Shown in pieces: positions 6,370 to 15,000 of a stretch of DNA of 39,830 nt. The translations under genes were made by a program, and so were the position numbers. Source of the stretch: Thermoplasmata archaeon (GTDB lineage: Archaea > Thermoplasmatota > Thermoplasmata > Thermoplasmatales > Thermoplasmataceae); contig JAKADT010000003.1 of assembly GCA_021820245.1 (NCBI GenBank), positions 1 to 39,830 of the forward strand. The letters are read 5' to 3'. Under the pieces are notes generated by a model. The model did not search any database, was not told where the DNA came from, and saw only the letters and a program-made list of their open reading frames with translations. The stretch's first letter is position 1. Each line of letters begins with the position of its first letter.

Positions 6370-8391
6370 ATGGCTGAACATGAACATAAGAAGATTTACA
6401 GCGCTCTGAAGGGCCATACGTACCTTGAAGCCCTGGGCGATAGACCATCCGGCAACATTATAGCCGTAAAGACTGGAAACAGACTTCACGATCTCAGGCA
6501 GGTAGCGGATTCTGATGTTGAATTCCAGGCAGTCTATCTTGATTCGGATGATGGCCTGAAGATATTAAGACATTCTGCGGCACATCTGCTAGCACATGTA
6601 ATAACCTCACTTTATCCTGATTCAAGGCCAAATGCTGGCCCTGCTACAGAGGATGGTTTCTATTATGATTTTGACATGAGACCCATATCGTCTGACCAGT
6701 TTCCGTCCATTGAGGAAAAGATGCGGGAAATTGCCGGAAAGAACTATCCCATTATCAGGGAGGAGTATGAGAAAAGTGAGCTTATTTCATTGTTCTCAAA
6801 CAATCCATACAAGATTGACAAGATAAAGGACAATGTTCCTGAGGGTGGAAGGTCCTCCATATACAGACAGGGTGATTTTTACGATTTCTGCACAGGACCT
6901 CATGTTCCATCCACAGGATACCTGAAAGCCGTGAAGATCATCTCTCTTGCATCCACCCATTACAGGGGTGATGAAAAGAATGCACCTATGGTAAGGATAT
7001 ATGGTACAGCGTTTCCTGATGAAAAGAGTCTCAAGAAATACATGTTGAACAGAGAAGAAGCGTTGAAGCGGGATCACCGTAAACTTGGTACGGAGATGGA
7101 TCTGTTCGTTTTCAATACAGAAAGAGCACCTGGCTTCCCCCTCTACACACCCAGCGGATCAATAGTCCGAAGCGAACTTATGGCCTTCATGAAGGAAAAA
7201 AACGGCCAGAGAGGATGGCAGGAGGTCTGGACACCCCACATATTCCGAGATGTAATATGGAAGCAGTCCGGACACTATGCAAAATACAAACCGAACATGT
7301 ATGTTTTCACACTGGAGGATGGAGACAGCTATGGTGTTAAGCCCATGAACTGTCCCGGACATATCAGCATATTTGAGAGAGAACCGCACAGTTACAGGGA
7401 TCTTCCTGTACGCCTCAGTGAGCCGGGAACTGTCTACAGATATGAAAAATCAGGAGAAGTTGGTGGACTGACCAGACCAAGGGCTTTTACAATTGACGAT
7501 GGACATGCATTCATGAGATTTGATCAGATAGTGGATGAGATTACGTCAATACTGGAGATGGTAAAGGAAACGTTCAACGGAATACTTGGTAAGGTCGACC
7601 TGAAATTCGATCTTTCCGTAATGGACAAGGAACATCCCGAAAATTATCTCCTTGTTTACAGATGCAGAAACTGTGGAAACACAATAGAAGCCAGAAAAGC
7701 TTCGATGGAGGAACATCTTTTATGCCCATCCTGTGGTTCCGAGAATCTTGAACCTGATTTCTCCGTGTGGGATGGAGCAACTGAACAGCTGAGGGAAGCA
7801 CTGGACAGGGAAAAGCTGGAATACGAAGAATACCCCGGTGAAGCAGCCTTTTATGGACCGAAGATCGATGTTCATGTGAGGGATGCCATTGGGAGAATGT
7901 GGCAGCTTTCCACAGTCCAGCTTGACTTCTTCATGCCAACAAATTTCGGACTTTCATATGTTAACAGTGAAAGTAAACCTGAAAGAATTGTCATGGTGCA
8001 CAGGGCAATATTCGGAAGCTATGAGAGATTCATGGCAATCGTCCTTGAACATTTTGCGGGAAAACTACCTACATGGCTTTCTCCCATACAGGCGTATATC
8101 ATACCGGTGAGTGAAAACTATGATGAATATGCCAGGAAAGTTCAGTCAGACCTGATCAAAATTGGTGTCAGGGCAGGACTTGATACGTCTTCAGAAACAC
8201 TGGGTAAAAAGATCAAGACAATAAGGGGAAAGAGACCGGCTTACATTGTTGTTGTCGGACAGGCAGAAATGGAGTCAGGGACTGTAACTGCCAGGAACAG
8301 GAAAGATGTGCAGAAATCGATGAAACTGGATGATTTCGCGAGGGAGATCCGGGAAGAGATATCCGGAAGAAAAATAGATCAATTTTTCTGA
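6370..8391 (+). CDS. thrS: Threonyl-tRNA synthetase, bacterial-type, with zinc-ribbon insertion
   Basis: It charges tRNA-Thr with threonine. Domain order: a TGS-like domain (about residues 12-62); the bacterial-type N2 editing domain with HSAAHLLAH and, further on, the CTGPH pair; a class II catalytic core with MNCPGH (zinc/threonine site), RYEKSGEVGGL (motif 2) and HRAIFGSYERF (motif 3); and an anticodon-binding domain. This is the bacterial architecture, not the archaeal one with a D-aminoacyl-deacylase-like N-terminus. Unusual: between motifs 2 and 3, CxxC pairs at residues 432/435 and 452/455 form a zinc-ribbon-like insertion of about 33 residues that standard ThrRS lacks. A TATA-like CTTAAATATTC lies about 25 bases before ATG 6370. 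Confidence 0.95.
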   Translation: MAEHEHKKIYSALKGHTYLEALGDRPSGNIIAVKTGNRLHDLRQVADSDVEFQAVYLDSDDGLKILRHSAAHLLAHVITSLYPDSRPNAGPATEDGFYYDFDMRPISSDQFPSIEEKMREIAGKNYPIIREEYEKSELISLFSNNPYKIDKIKDNVPEGGRSSIYRQGDFYDFCTGPHVPSTGYLKAVKIISLASTHYRGDEKNAPMVRIYGTAFPDEKSLKKYMLNREEALKRDHRKLGTEMDLFVFNTERAPGFPLYTPSGSIVRSELMAFMKEKNGQRGWQEVWTPHIFRDVIWKQSGHYAKYKPNMYVFTLEDGDSYGVKPMNCPGHISIFEREPHSYRDLPVRLSEPGTVYRYEKSGEVGGLTRPRAFTIDDGHAFMRFDQIVDEITSILEMVKETFNGILGKVDLKFDLSVMDKEHPENYLLVYRCRNCGNTIEARKASMEEHLLCPSCGSENLEPDFSVWDGATEQLREALDREKLEYEEYPGEAAFYGPKIDVHVRDAIGRMWQLSTVQLDFFMPTNFGLSYVNSESKPERIVMVHRAIFGSYERFMAIVLEHFAGKLPTWLSPIQAYIIPVSENYDEYARKVQSDLIKIGVRAGLDTSSETLGKKIKTIRGKRPAYIVVVGQAEMESGTVTARNRKDVQKSMKLDDFAREIREEISGRKIDQFF

Positions 8392-8561
8392 TTCTTCTCT
8401 ATGATTGTGCAGAGAGCAAACCGATCCCCATCAAAAAACAGTTCCCGATCAAGATGATGCATGTGGTACCTGGTCATCATTTGATCCATTTTCCTCAGAG
8501 TGAAACTCTTTTTCCCTCTGGCACTGAATATGATCCTTCGGCTAAGCATGTGGTGAAACAT
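8379..8561 (-). CDS. Possible small basic protein, unknown
   Basis: This is a 60-codon frame, converging on and overlapping the last 13 bases of thrS. It begins with ATG 8561, about 20 bases after a minus-strand TATA-like TTAATATATTTATG. The product is basic and His/Met-rich (RRIIFSARGKK, RYHMHHLDREL) with no recognised domain. A promoter-like box in the right place is the main support; length and composition alone would not separate it from chance. Confidence 0.28.
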   Translation of the reverse strand: MFHHMLSRRIIFSARGKKSFTLRKMDQMMTRYHMHHLDRELFFDGDRFALCTIIEKNQKN

Positions 8562-8616
8562 ACTGCATAAATATATTAATCTTAACTCATCATTTTTTTA
8601 AGTAACACTTACGGAT

Positions 8617-8645
8617 AGTCCTGCCACTTTTGACAGGACTTTTTG
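8617..8645 (+). terminator. Hairpin followed by T-run downstream of thrS
   Basis: A perfect 7-bp inverted repeat (AGTCCTG and CAGGACT, 10-base loop) is followed at once by five T bases on the + strand. It has the form of an intrinsic terminator. It lies about 225 bases after the thrS stop, so it could end the thrS transcript or an unrecognised short RNA from this gap. Confidence 0.4.
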
Positions 8646-9129
8646 GATGATTGATCATATAGATTGATATGTAAGGTTCAATGTTTATGAGGGCCAGAAA
8701 GTTTATAGGAATTATGTACCTGGAAACGGGGATTAATAAGACAGCAAGAGAATCATGAGATTCAGAGAAGGAAGGCTCCGCCACGGTTCAAATGATACGT
8801 TCATAAAGAATATAAGATCGAGTTTGCAATAACGGTAGGTCGGCATGGAAATTTTCACGCCTGTATAGCTAAGGTCCACGGATTATAATCATCTATGATT
8901 GCTGTGCCCCTGTAATAGCCAGATAAAAAGTTTTTTCATGAGGGAATTATATCATCACGCGGAATCTTTTTCCACTTCAATCCCAGTTCTGTATCATGAG
9001 TCAGGTGAACGTTTTCAAGAAAATTTGGCATGGAAAAGAACTTTTCGTAAAGAACGATGCCGCGTTCAGAATTAGATGGAGCACATCAAAGTCAAAAATA
9101 TGGGTTTGAAAAGATATGCAAGTGCTTGT
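8646..9129. other. Gene-poor stretch with an orphan coding-like fragment
   Basis: About 480 bases between thrS and etfA have no convincing gene. On the minus strand, 9085 down to 8936 is an open 49-codon segment without a good start (first ATG at codon 19). Its peptide looks protein-like: VLYEKFFSMPNFLENVHL, then DTELGLKWKKIPRDD, then a stop. It may be the 3' end of a lost gene. On the + strand near 8810-8870 another short protein-like frame is broken by stops. I recognise no family for either. The etfA stop follows directly. Confidence 0.3.
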
Positions 9130-10176
9130 TTAGACCTTGTTTTTTGATCCGGACTTCCTCTTCCTGATCTCTTCAGTGAGTTTAGGAAGTGCGTCGTAAA
9201 GGTTTCCATGTATGTAGAAATCTGAGTATTTGACTATCTCTGCGTCCGGATCAGTATTTATGGACACTATGAACTCACTGTCCTTCATTCCCACAAGGTG
9301 CTGTATCTTTCCGGAAATCCCGGCTGCAACATAAAGATGAGGCCTCACTGTTCTGCCAGTCTGCCCAACCTGATGATCGTATGGAATCCACCCCAGATCC
9401 ACTACAGGTCTTGATGCACCAACCACTCCGTCTAGCTCCTTTGCAAGATCCTCTACATACTTGAAACCCTCCGGTTTTCCCAAACCAAATCCGCCGGAAA
9501 CAACTGTTTTGGCAGTGGTGAGGTCAAGTGTCTCTTTGGGTCTGAACTCCACAACCCTTACAGTTTTCATCTTATCCGGTACCTTGACCTTCCGTATGTC
9601 TATCTTTACCTCCTTCCTTCTGTTCTTCTCCGGAAGTTTATAGCTTCCAGGCCTTGATGTTATCATCTGTGGCCTGTGTTTCCTGCAAAGTATCTGGTCA
9701 ATGGTCTTGTCCCCGAAAGAAGGCCTCCATGCAATCAGAAGACGGTTCTGCTTGTCAGCATCCAGTTCTATGCAGTCAGCGGCAACACCTGTATTGCATC
9801 TGATGGCAATTCTTGATACCAGATCCCTTCCCTCTCTTGTACCTGACAACAGGAATATGTTTGGCTTGTAGTCCTCAACTGTTTCTGAGATGAAATGAGA
9901 AAACGGTACGCTGCTGAATGTTTTGAGATCCGGAGATTCAATTCCTATAACTGTATCACAGTTGTAATTGGCAGCTTCCTCCGCCACCTTTGACAGATCA
10001 GAACCGACCATTATTCCAACCAGTTTTTCATCAAGCTTGTCCGCCAGTTCTCGACCCATTCCCAGCATTTCAAGAGAACCTCTTTCAATCTTTCCATTTT
10101 TATGCTGTACATAGACGAACACATCCCTGTACTCGTCAAGATTCTTTGGTGGATCACATCCCCTGAGTTCGACCAT
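9130..10176 (-). CDS. etfA: Electron transfer flavoprotein alpha subunit (FixB/EtfA)
   Basis: It pairs with EtfB to carry electrons from dehydrogenases (acyl-CoA or amino-acid oxidation) to the FixC/FixX quinone-reducing module. The N-terminal half has the alpha/beta fold. The C-terminal FAD-binding half shows VVSGGFGLG, then GASRPVVDLGWIP, then QVGQTG, then GISGKIQHLVGM, then SINTDPDAEI, which are the classic EtfA FAD motifs. The 348 residues are normal length. Its ATG directly abuts the stop of etfB, so the two are translationally linked. It is last in the four-gene operon fixC-fixX-etfB-etfA. Confidence 0.93.
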   Translation of the reverse strand: MVELRGCDPPKNLDEYRDVFVYVQHKNGKIERGSLEMLGMGRELADKLDEKLVGIMVGSDLSKVAEEAANYNCDTVIGIESPDLKTFSSVPFSHFISETVEDYKPNIFLLSGTREGRDLVSRIAIRCNTGVAADCIELDADKQNRLLIAWRPSFGDKTIDQILCRKHRPQMITSRPGSYKLPEKNRRKEVKIDIRKVKVPDKMKTVRVVEFRPKETLDLTTAKTVVSGGFGLGKPEGFKYVEDLAKELDGVVGASRPVVDLGWIPYDHQVGQTGRTVRPHLYVAAGISGKIQHLVGMKDSEFIVSINTDPDAEIVKYSDFYIHGNLYDALPKLTEEIRKRKSGSKNKV

Positions 10177-10974
10177 TTATGCATCACCTATTTTAATTGC
10201 GCCTTTTTCAATGAGATCATCAACAAGTTTTGGTATCTCCTCGACTTCATATTTCTTTCCTTCTCTCTTCTTTTCATCCGGTATTTTCAGAGAACCCACC
10301 ACAGTCGGTGACCCCTTTATTCCAACCCATTCCGGAGGAAGTTTCAGCTTCTCGTGATCCATCACGGTAATCCCTTTCTTAAGGGCATCAATCTTCATTC
10401 TAAGTGTGGATCTTCTGGGCATGTTTGATCCTATAAGTGTCGTGATGAGAACGGGCATCGGGACGTTTACAACCTCTATCCCATCCTCCAGGCTTCTCTC
10501 AACAATAACATTCTTTCCTTCGACCTTTGTGTTAACGGAGTAAGTAACCTGATCAATACCCAGAAATTCCGCAACTCCGGGGCCAACGTGTCCTGTTCCT
10601 GAATCCGTGGTACTCTCTCCCGCAAAAATAATGTCGAAATCATCCATGATGTTGAAGGCAGCAGCCAGCGTCAGTGAAGTGGCCCAGGTATCTGCAGCTG
10701 CAAATACACGGTCTGTTATCAGAATGCCTTTGTCAACGCCCCTTCCCATGCACTCTATGAGTGCTGTCTCGGCTGCTGGTGGACCCATGGTCAGAACAGT
10801 TATTTCTGCACCGGTTTCATCCTTAATCTTGAGCGCAGCCTCAATGGCATTTTCGTCAGCGGGGTTTATGATACCCCTGGCCTGTGATCTGTTCAACGTG
10901 AATTTAACAGGATCTATGAATATCTCCTCCGCGTCAGGAACCTGTTTTATAAGTACAACTATCTTAAGCGCCAT
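10177..10974 (-). CDS. etfB: Electron transfer flavoprotein beta subunit (FixA/EtfB)
   Basis: Partner of EtfA. It starts MALKIVVLIKQVPDAEE, the usual EtfB opening, then NPADENAIEAALKIKD, then VLTMGPPAAETAL, and the nucleotide-binding stretch AGESTTDSGTGHVGPGVAEFL. That stretch (D-x-x-T/G-x-V/H-G-P) binds AMP in simple ETFs and a second FAD in electron-bifurcating ETFs. Association with FixC and FixX puts it in the FixABCX group, for which electron bifurcation to ferredoxin/flavodoxin and quinone is established in some members. Which cofactor binds here cannot be decided from motifs alone. The gap to fixX is 6 bases. Confidence 0.93.
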   Translation of the reverse strand: MALKIVVLIKQVPDAEEIFIDPVKFTLNRSQARGIINPADENAIEAALKIKDETGAEITVLTMGPPAAETALIECMGRGVDKGILITDRVFAAADTWATSLTLAAAFNIMDDFDIIFAGESTTDSGTGHVGPGVAEFLGIDQVTYSVNTKVEGKNVIVERSLEDGIEVVNVPMPVLITTLIGSNMPRRSTLRMKIDALKKGITVMDHEKLKLPPEWVGIKGSPTVVGSLKIPDEKKREGKKYEVEEIPKLVDDLIEKGAIKIGDA

Positions 10975-10980
10975 TCCTGA

Positions 10981-11253
10981 TCACCCGTATTTATATTTCA
11001 CTCCATGTGCACCTTTAACGTTGTTCCAGCTCACGCTTCCATGAGAGCAAGCTACAACGCAGGTTCCGCATTCCACACAGTCTTCGTACTTGAAATTCAG
11101 CTTATCCTCTATCAGGGTGTAACATTTTGCCGGACATGCATATGTGCAGAAGTGATCCGGGCAAGTCTCGCATATATTCTGATCCACGGTAATATGAGCA
11201 AAGCTTTTGTCTGTCTTGTAGTTTAACAGAGATAGTCTGTCCTCAATTTTCAT
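10981..11253 (-). CDS. fixX: FixX-like ferredoxin
   Basis: A 90-residue ferredoxin-like partner of FixC. Cysteines at 28, 31, 36, 40 and 44 form an atypical first cluster region (CETCPDHFCTYACPAKC). Cysteines at 59, 62, 65 and 69 (CVECGTCVVAC) form a standard 4Fe-4S site. The ending SVSWNNVKGAHGVKYKYG matches the FixX C-terminus (W-x-x-P-x-G-G-x-G-V-x-Y). In ETF-quinone oxidoreductases this domain passes electrons on to FAD and quinone. One base separates it from fixC, indicating tight co-translation. Confidence 0.92.
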   Translation of the reverse strand: MKIEDRLSLLNYKTDKSFAHITVDQNICETCPDHFCTYACPAKCYTLIEDKLNFKYEDCVECGTCVVACSHGSVSWNNVKGAHGVKYKYG

Positions 11254-11254
11254 A

Positions 11255-12547
11255 TCATAGCCTCCTTATCATTTTGAATGATTCTGAAATCATCCTGGAA
11301 CTGCTTACATTTTGCTTTTTCATTGCATCCATGAGAATTTTGTACATATGTCTCTTGGGCATGCCGTTTTCCATGAATATCTCAAGCATGACGTTCTCAA
11401 GTATACCTGGAAGATGCTGATGTGTGAGATTGCCCCATGTCACGTTCTCAATTCCCTTGAAGTTTGTCATATCCTGCATAACGAACGTCTTCTGAAGTTT
11501 TTCCTGGTAAAGCGACATGGCACTGTTTGAAAAGTTTCCCTTTTCCTTAAGATCAATGAAGGTGTCAGCAGCAGTTATGCCAGACTGGATCGCGTAGTTC
11601 ATGCCCTGAAGCACAAGTCCGTTGCTGAATGAAAAACCAGCAGCGTCCCCAGTTATCATGTAGCCATCACCGAAAAGTTTCGGTATTGAGCTGTATCCAC
11701 CCTCCTGAACCATGTGGGCACTGTATTCGTCAATTTTTCCACCCTCTATTAAAGGTGCAATGGATGGATGGGAATTGAACTCCTCTATTATATCAAAGGA
11801 CCTTGTATTTCCATTTGCCCTCAGATGCTTCATGGATATGACCGCCCCAAGGGAAAGGCTTTCCTTGTTTGTGTATAGAAAACCACCGGCCTCGACGCCT
11901 CCCTTGAGGAATCCAAGCACATATTCCCCTGCGAAGCCTTCCTTTCCCCTGAGATTAAACCTTTCATTTATCTTCTCTTCCGGTAGTTTTATGACCTCCT
12001 TTACCCCGATGGCAACATCGTGATCTTTTAGTGGTTCCCTTATTCCGGACTGTATTGCAACTCTTGGATTTGCACCCTCCGAGAGTATAACTGTATCGGC
12101 TGTTATTGTGTCGCCATCCTGCTCCACGCCTACGACTTTGCCGTCCTTCATTGCGAGCCTGTCCACCGTGACTCCGTTAACCAGCATTGCTCCAGATTCC
12201 ACAGCCTTCTTTGCAAGCCATTGGTCCAGCTTTACCCTCAATACGGTATAACCTGATCTGTTCTCATCGAACTTTCTTGATCTGAAATCAATATTTATGC
12301 TGGATTCCTCGGTGAGAAAACCAACCGTTTTTGCCTTAACATACCTCTCAACCGGGGCCGTCTTTTCCCAGTCGGGAATAACCCCGTCAAGTTCATGTCC
12401 CCATAAAACGCCTCCGGAAACATTCTTTGTGCCGGGTGGGTCTGATTTCTCAACGAGAAGAACATTCATCTTTTTGGATGCTAAACGAATGGCTGCAGAT
12501 GAGCCTGCGGGACCTGCTCCCACAACTATAACGTCAAATTCGCTCAT
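11255..12547 (-). CDS. fixC: FixC, ETF-quinone oxidoreductase-like flavoprotein
   Basis: It takes electrons from the ETF (with FixX) to the membrane quinone pool. Residues 5-33 form the FAD dinucleotide-binding fold with GAGPAGS (10-16) and an acidic strand end (LLVEKSD). GDAAGFSFSNGLVLQGMNYAI is the second FAD motif of the geranylgeranyl reductase/FixC family. The 430-residue length is right for FixC without a fused ferredoxin, which is supplied by fixX next door. First gene of the operon; a promoter is expected in the AT-rich 12548-12600 gap, which it shares divergently with the glycosylase gene. Confidence 0.92.
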   Translation of the reverse strand: MSEFDVIVVGAGPAGSSAAIRLASKKMNVLLVEKSDPPGTKNVSGGVLWGHELDGVIPDWEKTAPVERYVKAKTVGFLTEESSINIDFRSRKFDENRSGYTVLRVKLDQWLAKKAVESGAMLVNGVTVDRLAMKDGKVVGVEQDGDTITADTVILSEGANPRVAIQSGIREPLKDHDVAIGVKEVIKLPEEKINERFNLRGKEGFAGEYVLGFLKGGVEAGGFLYTNKESLSLGAVISMKHLRANGNTRSFDIIEEFNSHPSIAPLIEGGKIDEYSAHMVQEGGYSSIPKLFGDGYMITGDAAGFSFSNGLVLQGMNYAIQSGITAADTFIDLKEKGNFSNSAMSLYQEKLQKTFVMQDMTNFKGIENVTWGNLTHQHLPGILENVMLEIFMENGMPKRHMYKILMDAMKKQNVSSSRMISESFKMIRRL

Positions 12548-12644
12548 TGGTTCAGTATGCCCATATAATTAATAATAATTTTCCAGTGTTAATAATGCGG
12601 GGCAAAATAGTTTTAAGCTTTCCTTGATTTCTTGAAAAATAGAA

Positions 12645-13310
12645 ATGGAAAGTCTGGAAAGGATCGGGAAAATGCACTCACTTCTTCTTGAAAGATACGG
12701 AGATCTTGAATGGTGGCCAGCCGATACTCCTGACGAGGTCGTCATTGGATCGATTCTCACACAGAATACATCCTGGACCAATGTGGAGAAATGCATCCTT
12801 AACCTCAAGAAGAACAATATGTGCAGCCTTATGGCAATTTCAGGAATGAAACGGGAGGAACTTGCCCCTTTAATTAAAAGTTCAGGTTTTTATAACCAGA
12901 AGGCAGAAAGGCTGGTTGATCTCTCAATAAAGATAACTGACAGATATTTCACACTGGAAAAGATGTCCGGACAGCCGGTAGAAGAACTGGAGGCGTTCCT
13001 GGAAAGTGTGAAAGGAGTGGGGAGGGAAACCATGGATTCCATCCTTGCATACGCCCTGGATAAGTCCGTATTCGTTGTCGACAAGTACACTGTGAGAATA
13101 TTCTCCAGGTTAGGCATAGAAACGGGTGCCCATGAAATTGACTCCATCAAGAATGCTGTGGAAAAAAGCGTTGGGAATAATTGCGATATTTTAAAAAATC
13201 TGCACGCTCTACTTGTTTATCTCGGTAAGGATCACTGCAGAACTAAACCATTGTGCCGGGATTGCCCCGTCAATTCAATATGCAATTATTACGCTACTGC
13301 ACATCCCTGA
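12645..13310 (+). CDS. Endonuclease III-like DNA glycosylase (MagIII-like)
   Basis: A base-excision repair glycosylase of the HhH-GPD superfamily, 221 residues. The helix-hairpin-helix is VKGVGRETMDSIL and the catalytic aspartate is in VVDKYTVRIFSRLG. The lysine found in endonuclease III (GVGRKT) is Glu here, which points to a monofunctional glycosylase such as 3-methyladenine glycosylase MagIII rather than a lyase. Four C-terminal cysteines for a 4Fe-4S cluster are spaced C-x5-C-x2-C-x5-C, one residue shorter in the first gap than in endonuclease III. Its last 17 bases overlap the convergent aIF2 gamma gene. Substrate range cannot be told from sequence. Confidence 0.85.
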   Translation: MESLERIGKMHSLLLERYGDLEWWPADTPDEVVIGSILTQNTSWTNVEKCILNLKKNNMCSLMAISGMKREELAPLIKSSGFYNQKAERLVDLSIKITDRYFTLEKMSGQPVEELEAFLESVKGVGRETMDSILAYALDKSVFVVDKYTVRIFSRLGIETGAHEIDSIKNAVEKSVGNNCDILKNLHALLVYLGKDHCRTKPLCRDCPVNSICNYYATAHP

Positions 13311-14517
13311 TATTTCCATAACCTATGAGCCTCCACCTGTTTGCAATTCTTCGTGCAATGGCAATCCTTTCCCCTGAATAGGCTGCCACGGGGTATTTCA
13401 AAGTTATCTCTGCACTTGTGTCCCTGGCTGAGGTCACAACACCCACCGTATTTGCGGTTCCCACCGTGAGCATAAGACTCTCCTTACTCTTGATTGAATC
13501 CACCTTGAGATCCTCCTGGAAACCAACAACCCTCTTGAGAAGGAACACATCAACAGTCATTCCAAATACTGTTGGAGGAACTTTTCCCGCTTTACCCACA
13601 ATTCTTCCAGTGAATGAGTCGCCCTTTGTGAGGAATGGATCCAGTTTTGTTCCAACTGCGGCAAGTCCACCGGGCTTCAGTGTTTTGTATGAGTTCTTAC
13701 CGGACATGAGGCTTACTATCTCTGTAGTTACGTTTTCCCATACCTGCTTATTCCCCTTTCCTGTCTGAATCCCCGGAGTTATCTCTATCTCGTCCCCTAT
13801 ATCCAGCTTCCCTTCAACCAGGGAACCTCCAAGGACTCCTCCTTTAAGATCCCTCAGGGGAGTTCCAGGTTTATTGACATCAAATGATCTTGCAAGGTAC
13901 ATCCTTGGATTTACGGATGGATCGAATACCGGACTCTTGATATTCTCCTCAATTGAAGCCAGAAGAACATCGAGATTTGTGTTATGGTATGCACTTACTG
14001 GGATTATGGGGGCATTCTCGGCCACGCTTCCCTTCAGGAATTTTTTAATTTCACCGTAACTTTCCATGGCCCTGTCCCGGGTTACCAGATCGATCTTGTT
14101 CTGTACGACTATTATATTTTTTATGCCCATTATGTCAAGAGCTGTTAAATGTTCCCTGGTCTGCGGCTGTGGACACTTTTCATTTGCGGCTATTACAAGT
14201 AGAGCTCCATTCATTATGGAGGAACCCGAAAGCATTGTGGCCATGAGTGTTTCATGACCTGGTGCGTCCACAAATGAAATCACGCGGGAGAGTTCACAGT
14301 TTTCGTTTTCTTTTTTGGATGTGAAATATTCTTCACCATGTTCATTTATACATTTATAAACCGGAGTGTCTGCATATCCTAGCTTTATGGATATTCCTCG
14401 TTTTATCTCCTCAGAATGTATATCAGTCTTGGTCCCGGTTATGGCTTTTGTAAGGGTGCTTTTCCCATGGTCGACATGACCCACCATACCTATATTTACT
14501 GATGGCTGTGGCAACAT
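13294..14517 (-). CDS. eif2g: Translation initiation factor aIF2 subunit gamma
   Basis: The GTPase core of archaeal initiation factor 2, which brings Met-tRNAi to the small ribosomal subunit. G1 is GHVDHGKS, G3 is DAPGHE and G4 is NKID; domains II and III follow to the C-terminus. The zinc knuckle usually built from two CxxC pairs is reduced to single cysteines 56 and 74 (numbering from the ATG at 14517). The start was set at ATG 14517, which overlaps the stop of rps6e as TGATG, so the two are translationally coupled. Gene order eS6 then aIF2 gamma is common in archaea. Confidence 0.95.
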   Translation of the reverse strand: MLPQPSVNIGMVGHVDHGKSTLTKAITGTKTDIHSEEIKRGISIKLGYADTPVYKCINEHGEEYFTSKKENENCELSRVISFVDAPGHETLMATMLSGSSIMNGALLVIAANEKCPQPQTREHLTALDIMGIKNIIVVQNKIDLVTRDRAMESYGEIKKFLKGSVAENAPIIPVSAYHNTNLDVLLASIEENIKSPVFDPSVNPRMYLARSFDVNKPGTPLRDLKGGVLGGSLVEGKLDIGDEIEITPGIQTGKGNKQVWENVTTEIVSLMSGKNSYKTLKPGGLAAVGTKLDPFLTKGDSFTGRIVGKAGKVPPTVFGMTVDVFLLKRVVGFQEDLKVDSIKSKESLMLTVGTANTVGVVTSARDTSAEITLKYPVAAYSGERIAIARRIANRWRLIGYGNIRDVQ

Positions 14518-14906
14518 CAATTAGCTTCCTGGGTTTCTTTCTGTTCCCCAAGGGCAGCAGGCCCGTATTGAATAACCTTGAGGTTTATCTGCGAAATATC
14601 CGTTCCAATTATTGAACCTCTGAAGGTGACCCTCTTTCTCAACCCTGCCTTGGATCTCCTTCCAATGTTGTATTTTCTCAGGATTCGCTTCTTGCCTGAT
14701 ATCTGAAGATCTGATTTCATGGGAAATCCACTTATTGAGCTCCCACCTGTGATCTTAAGCTTGTATCCCGGAAGTTCAAAAAATATTCCGTCCACTTCAT
14801 CCCCAATCTTTCTTCCCACCAGAGAGCTCAAGCTCTCAGGACTGACTTCTTTCTTGTATGTTTTACCGTCTTTCGGATCTGCAATAATTGCAACTGAGTT
14901 TGCCAT
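14517..14906 (-). CDS. rps6e: Small ribosomal subunit protein eS6
   Basis: Archaeal/eukaryotic ribosomal protein S6e, about 129 residues, in the 30S subunit. Typical features are the KTYKKEV start region, GRKIGDEVDG, KLKITGGSSISGFPM, and the basic RSKAGLRKRVTFRGSII block near the end. The start was set at ATG 14906; a GTG two codons upstream is also possible. A minus-strand TATA-like TTTATAAATA sits at about 14978-14987, giving a leader of several tens of bases. Promoter of the eS6-aIF2 gamma operon; a perfect palindrome lies just upstream of that box. Confidence 0.94.
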   Translation of the reverse strand: MANSVAIIADPKDGKTYKKEVSPESLSSLVGRKIGDEVDGIFFELPGYKLKITGGSSISGFPMKSDLQISGKKRILRKYNIGRRSKAGLRKRVTFRGSIIGTDISQINLKVIQYGPAALGEQKETQEAN

Positions 14907-15000
14907 ATTCACACTTTCTCCACAATGATTTGAATGTTTTCCACATTTTTTTGCGGGTCTTTCCCAATTAATTTCTTATTTATAAAATTATACTTGTGTA

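Noticed and set aside
8590-8784. 64-codon minus-strand frame in the gap after thrS
   Set aside because: It runs through the terminator-like hairpin and shows no promoter-like box or protein-like pattern.
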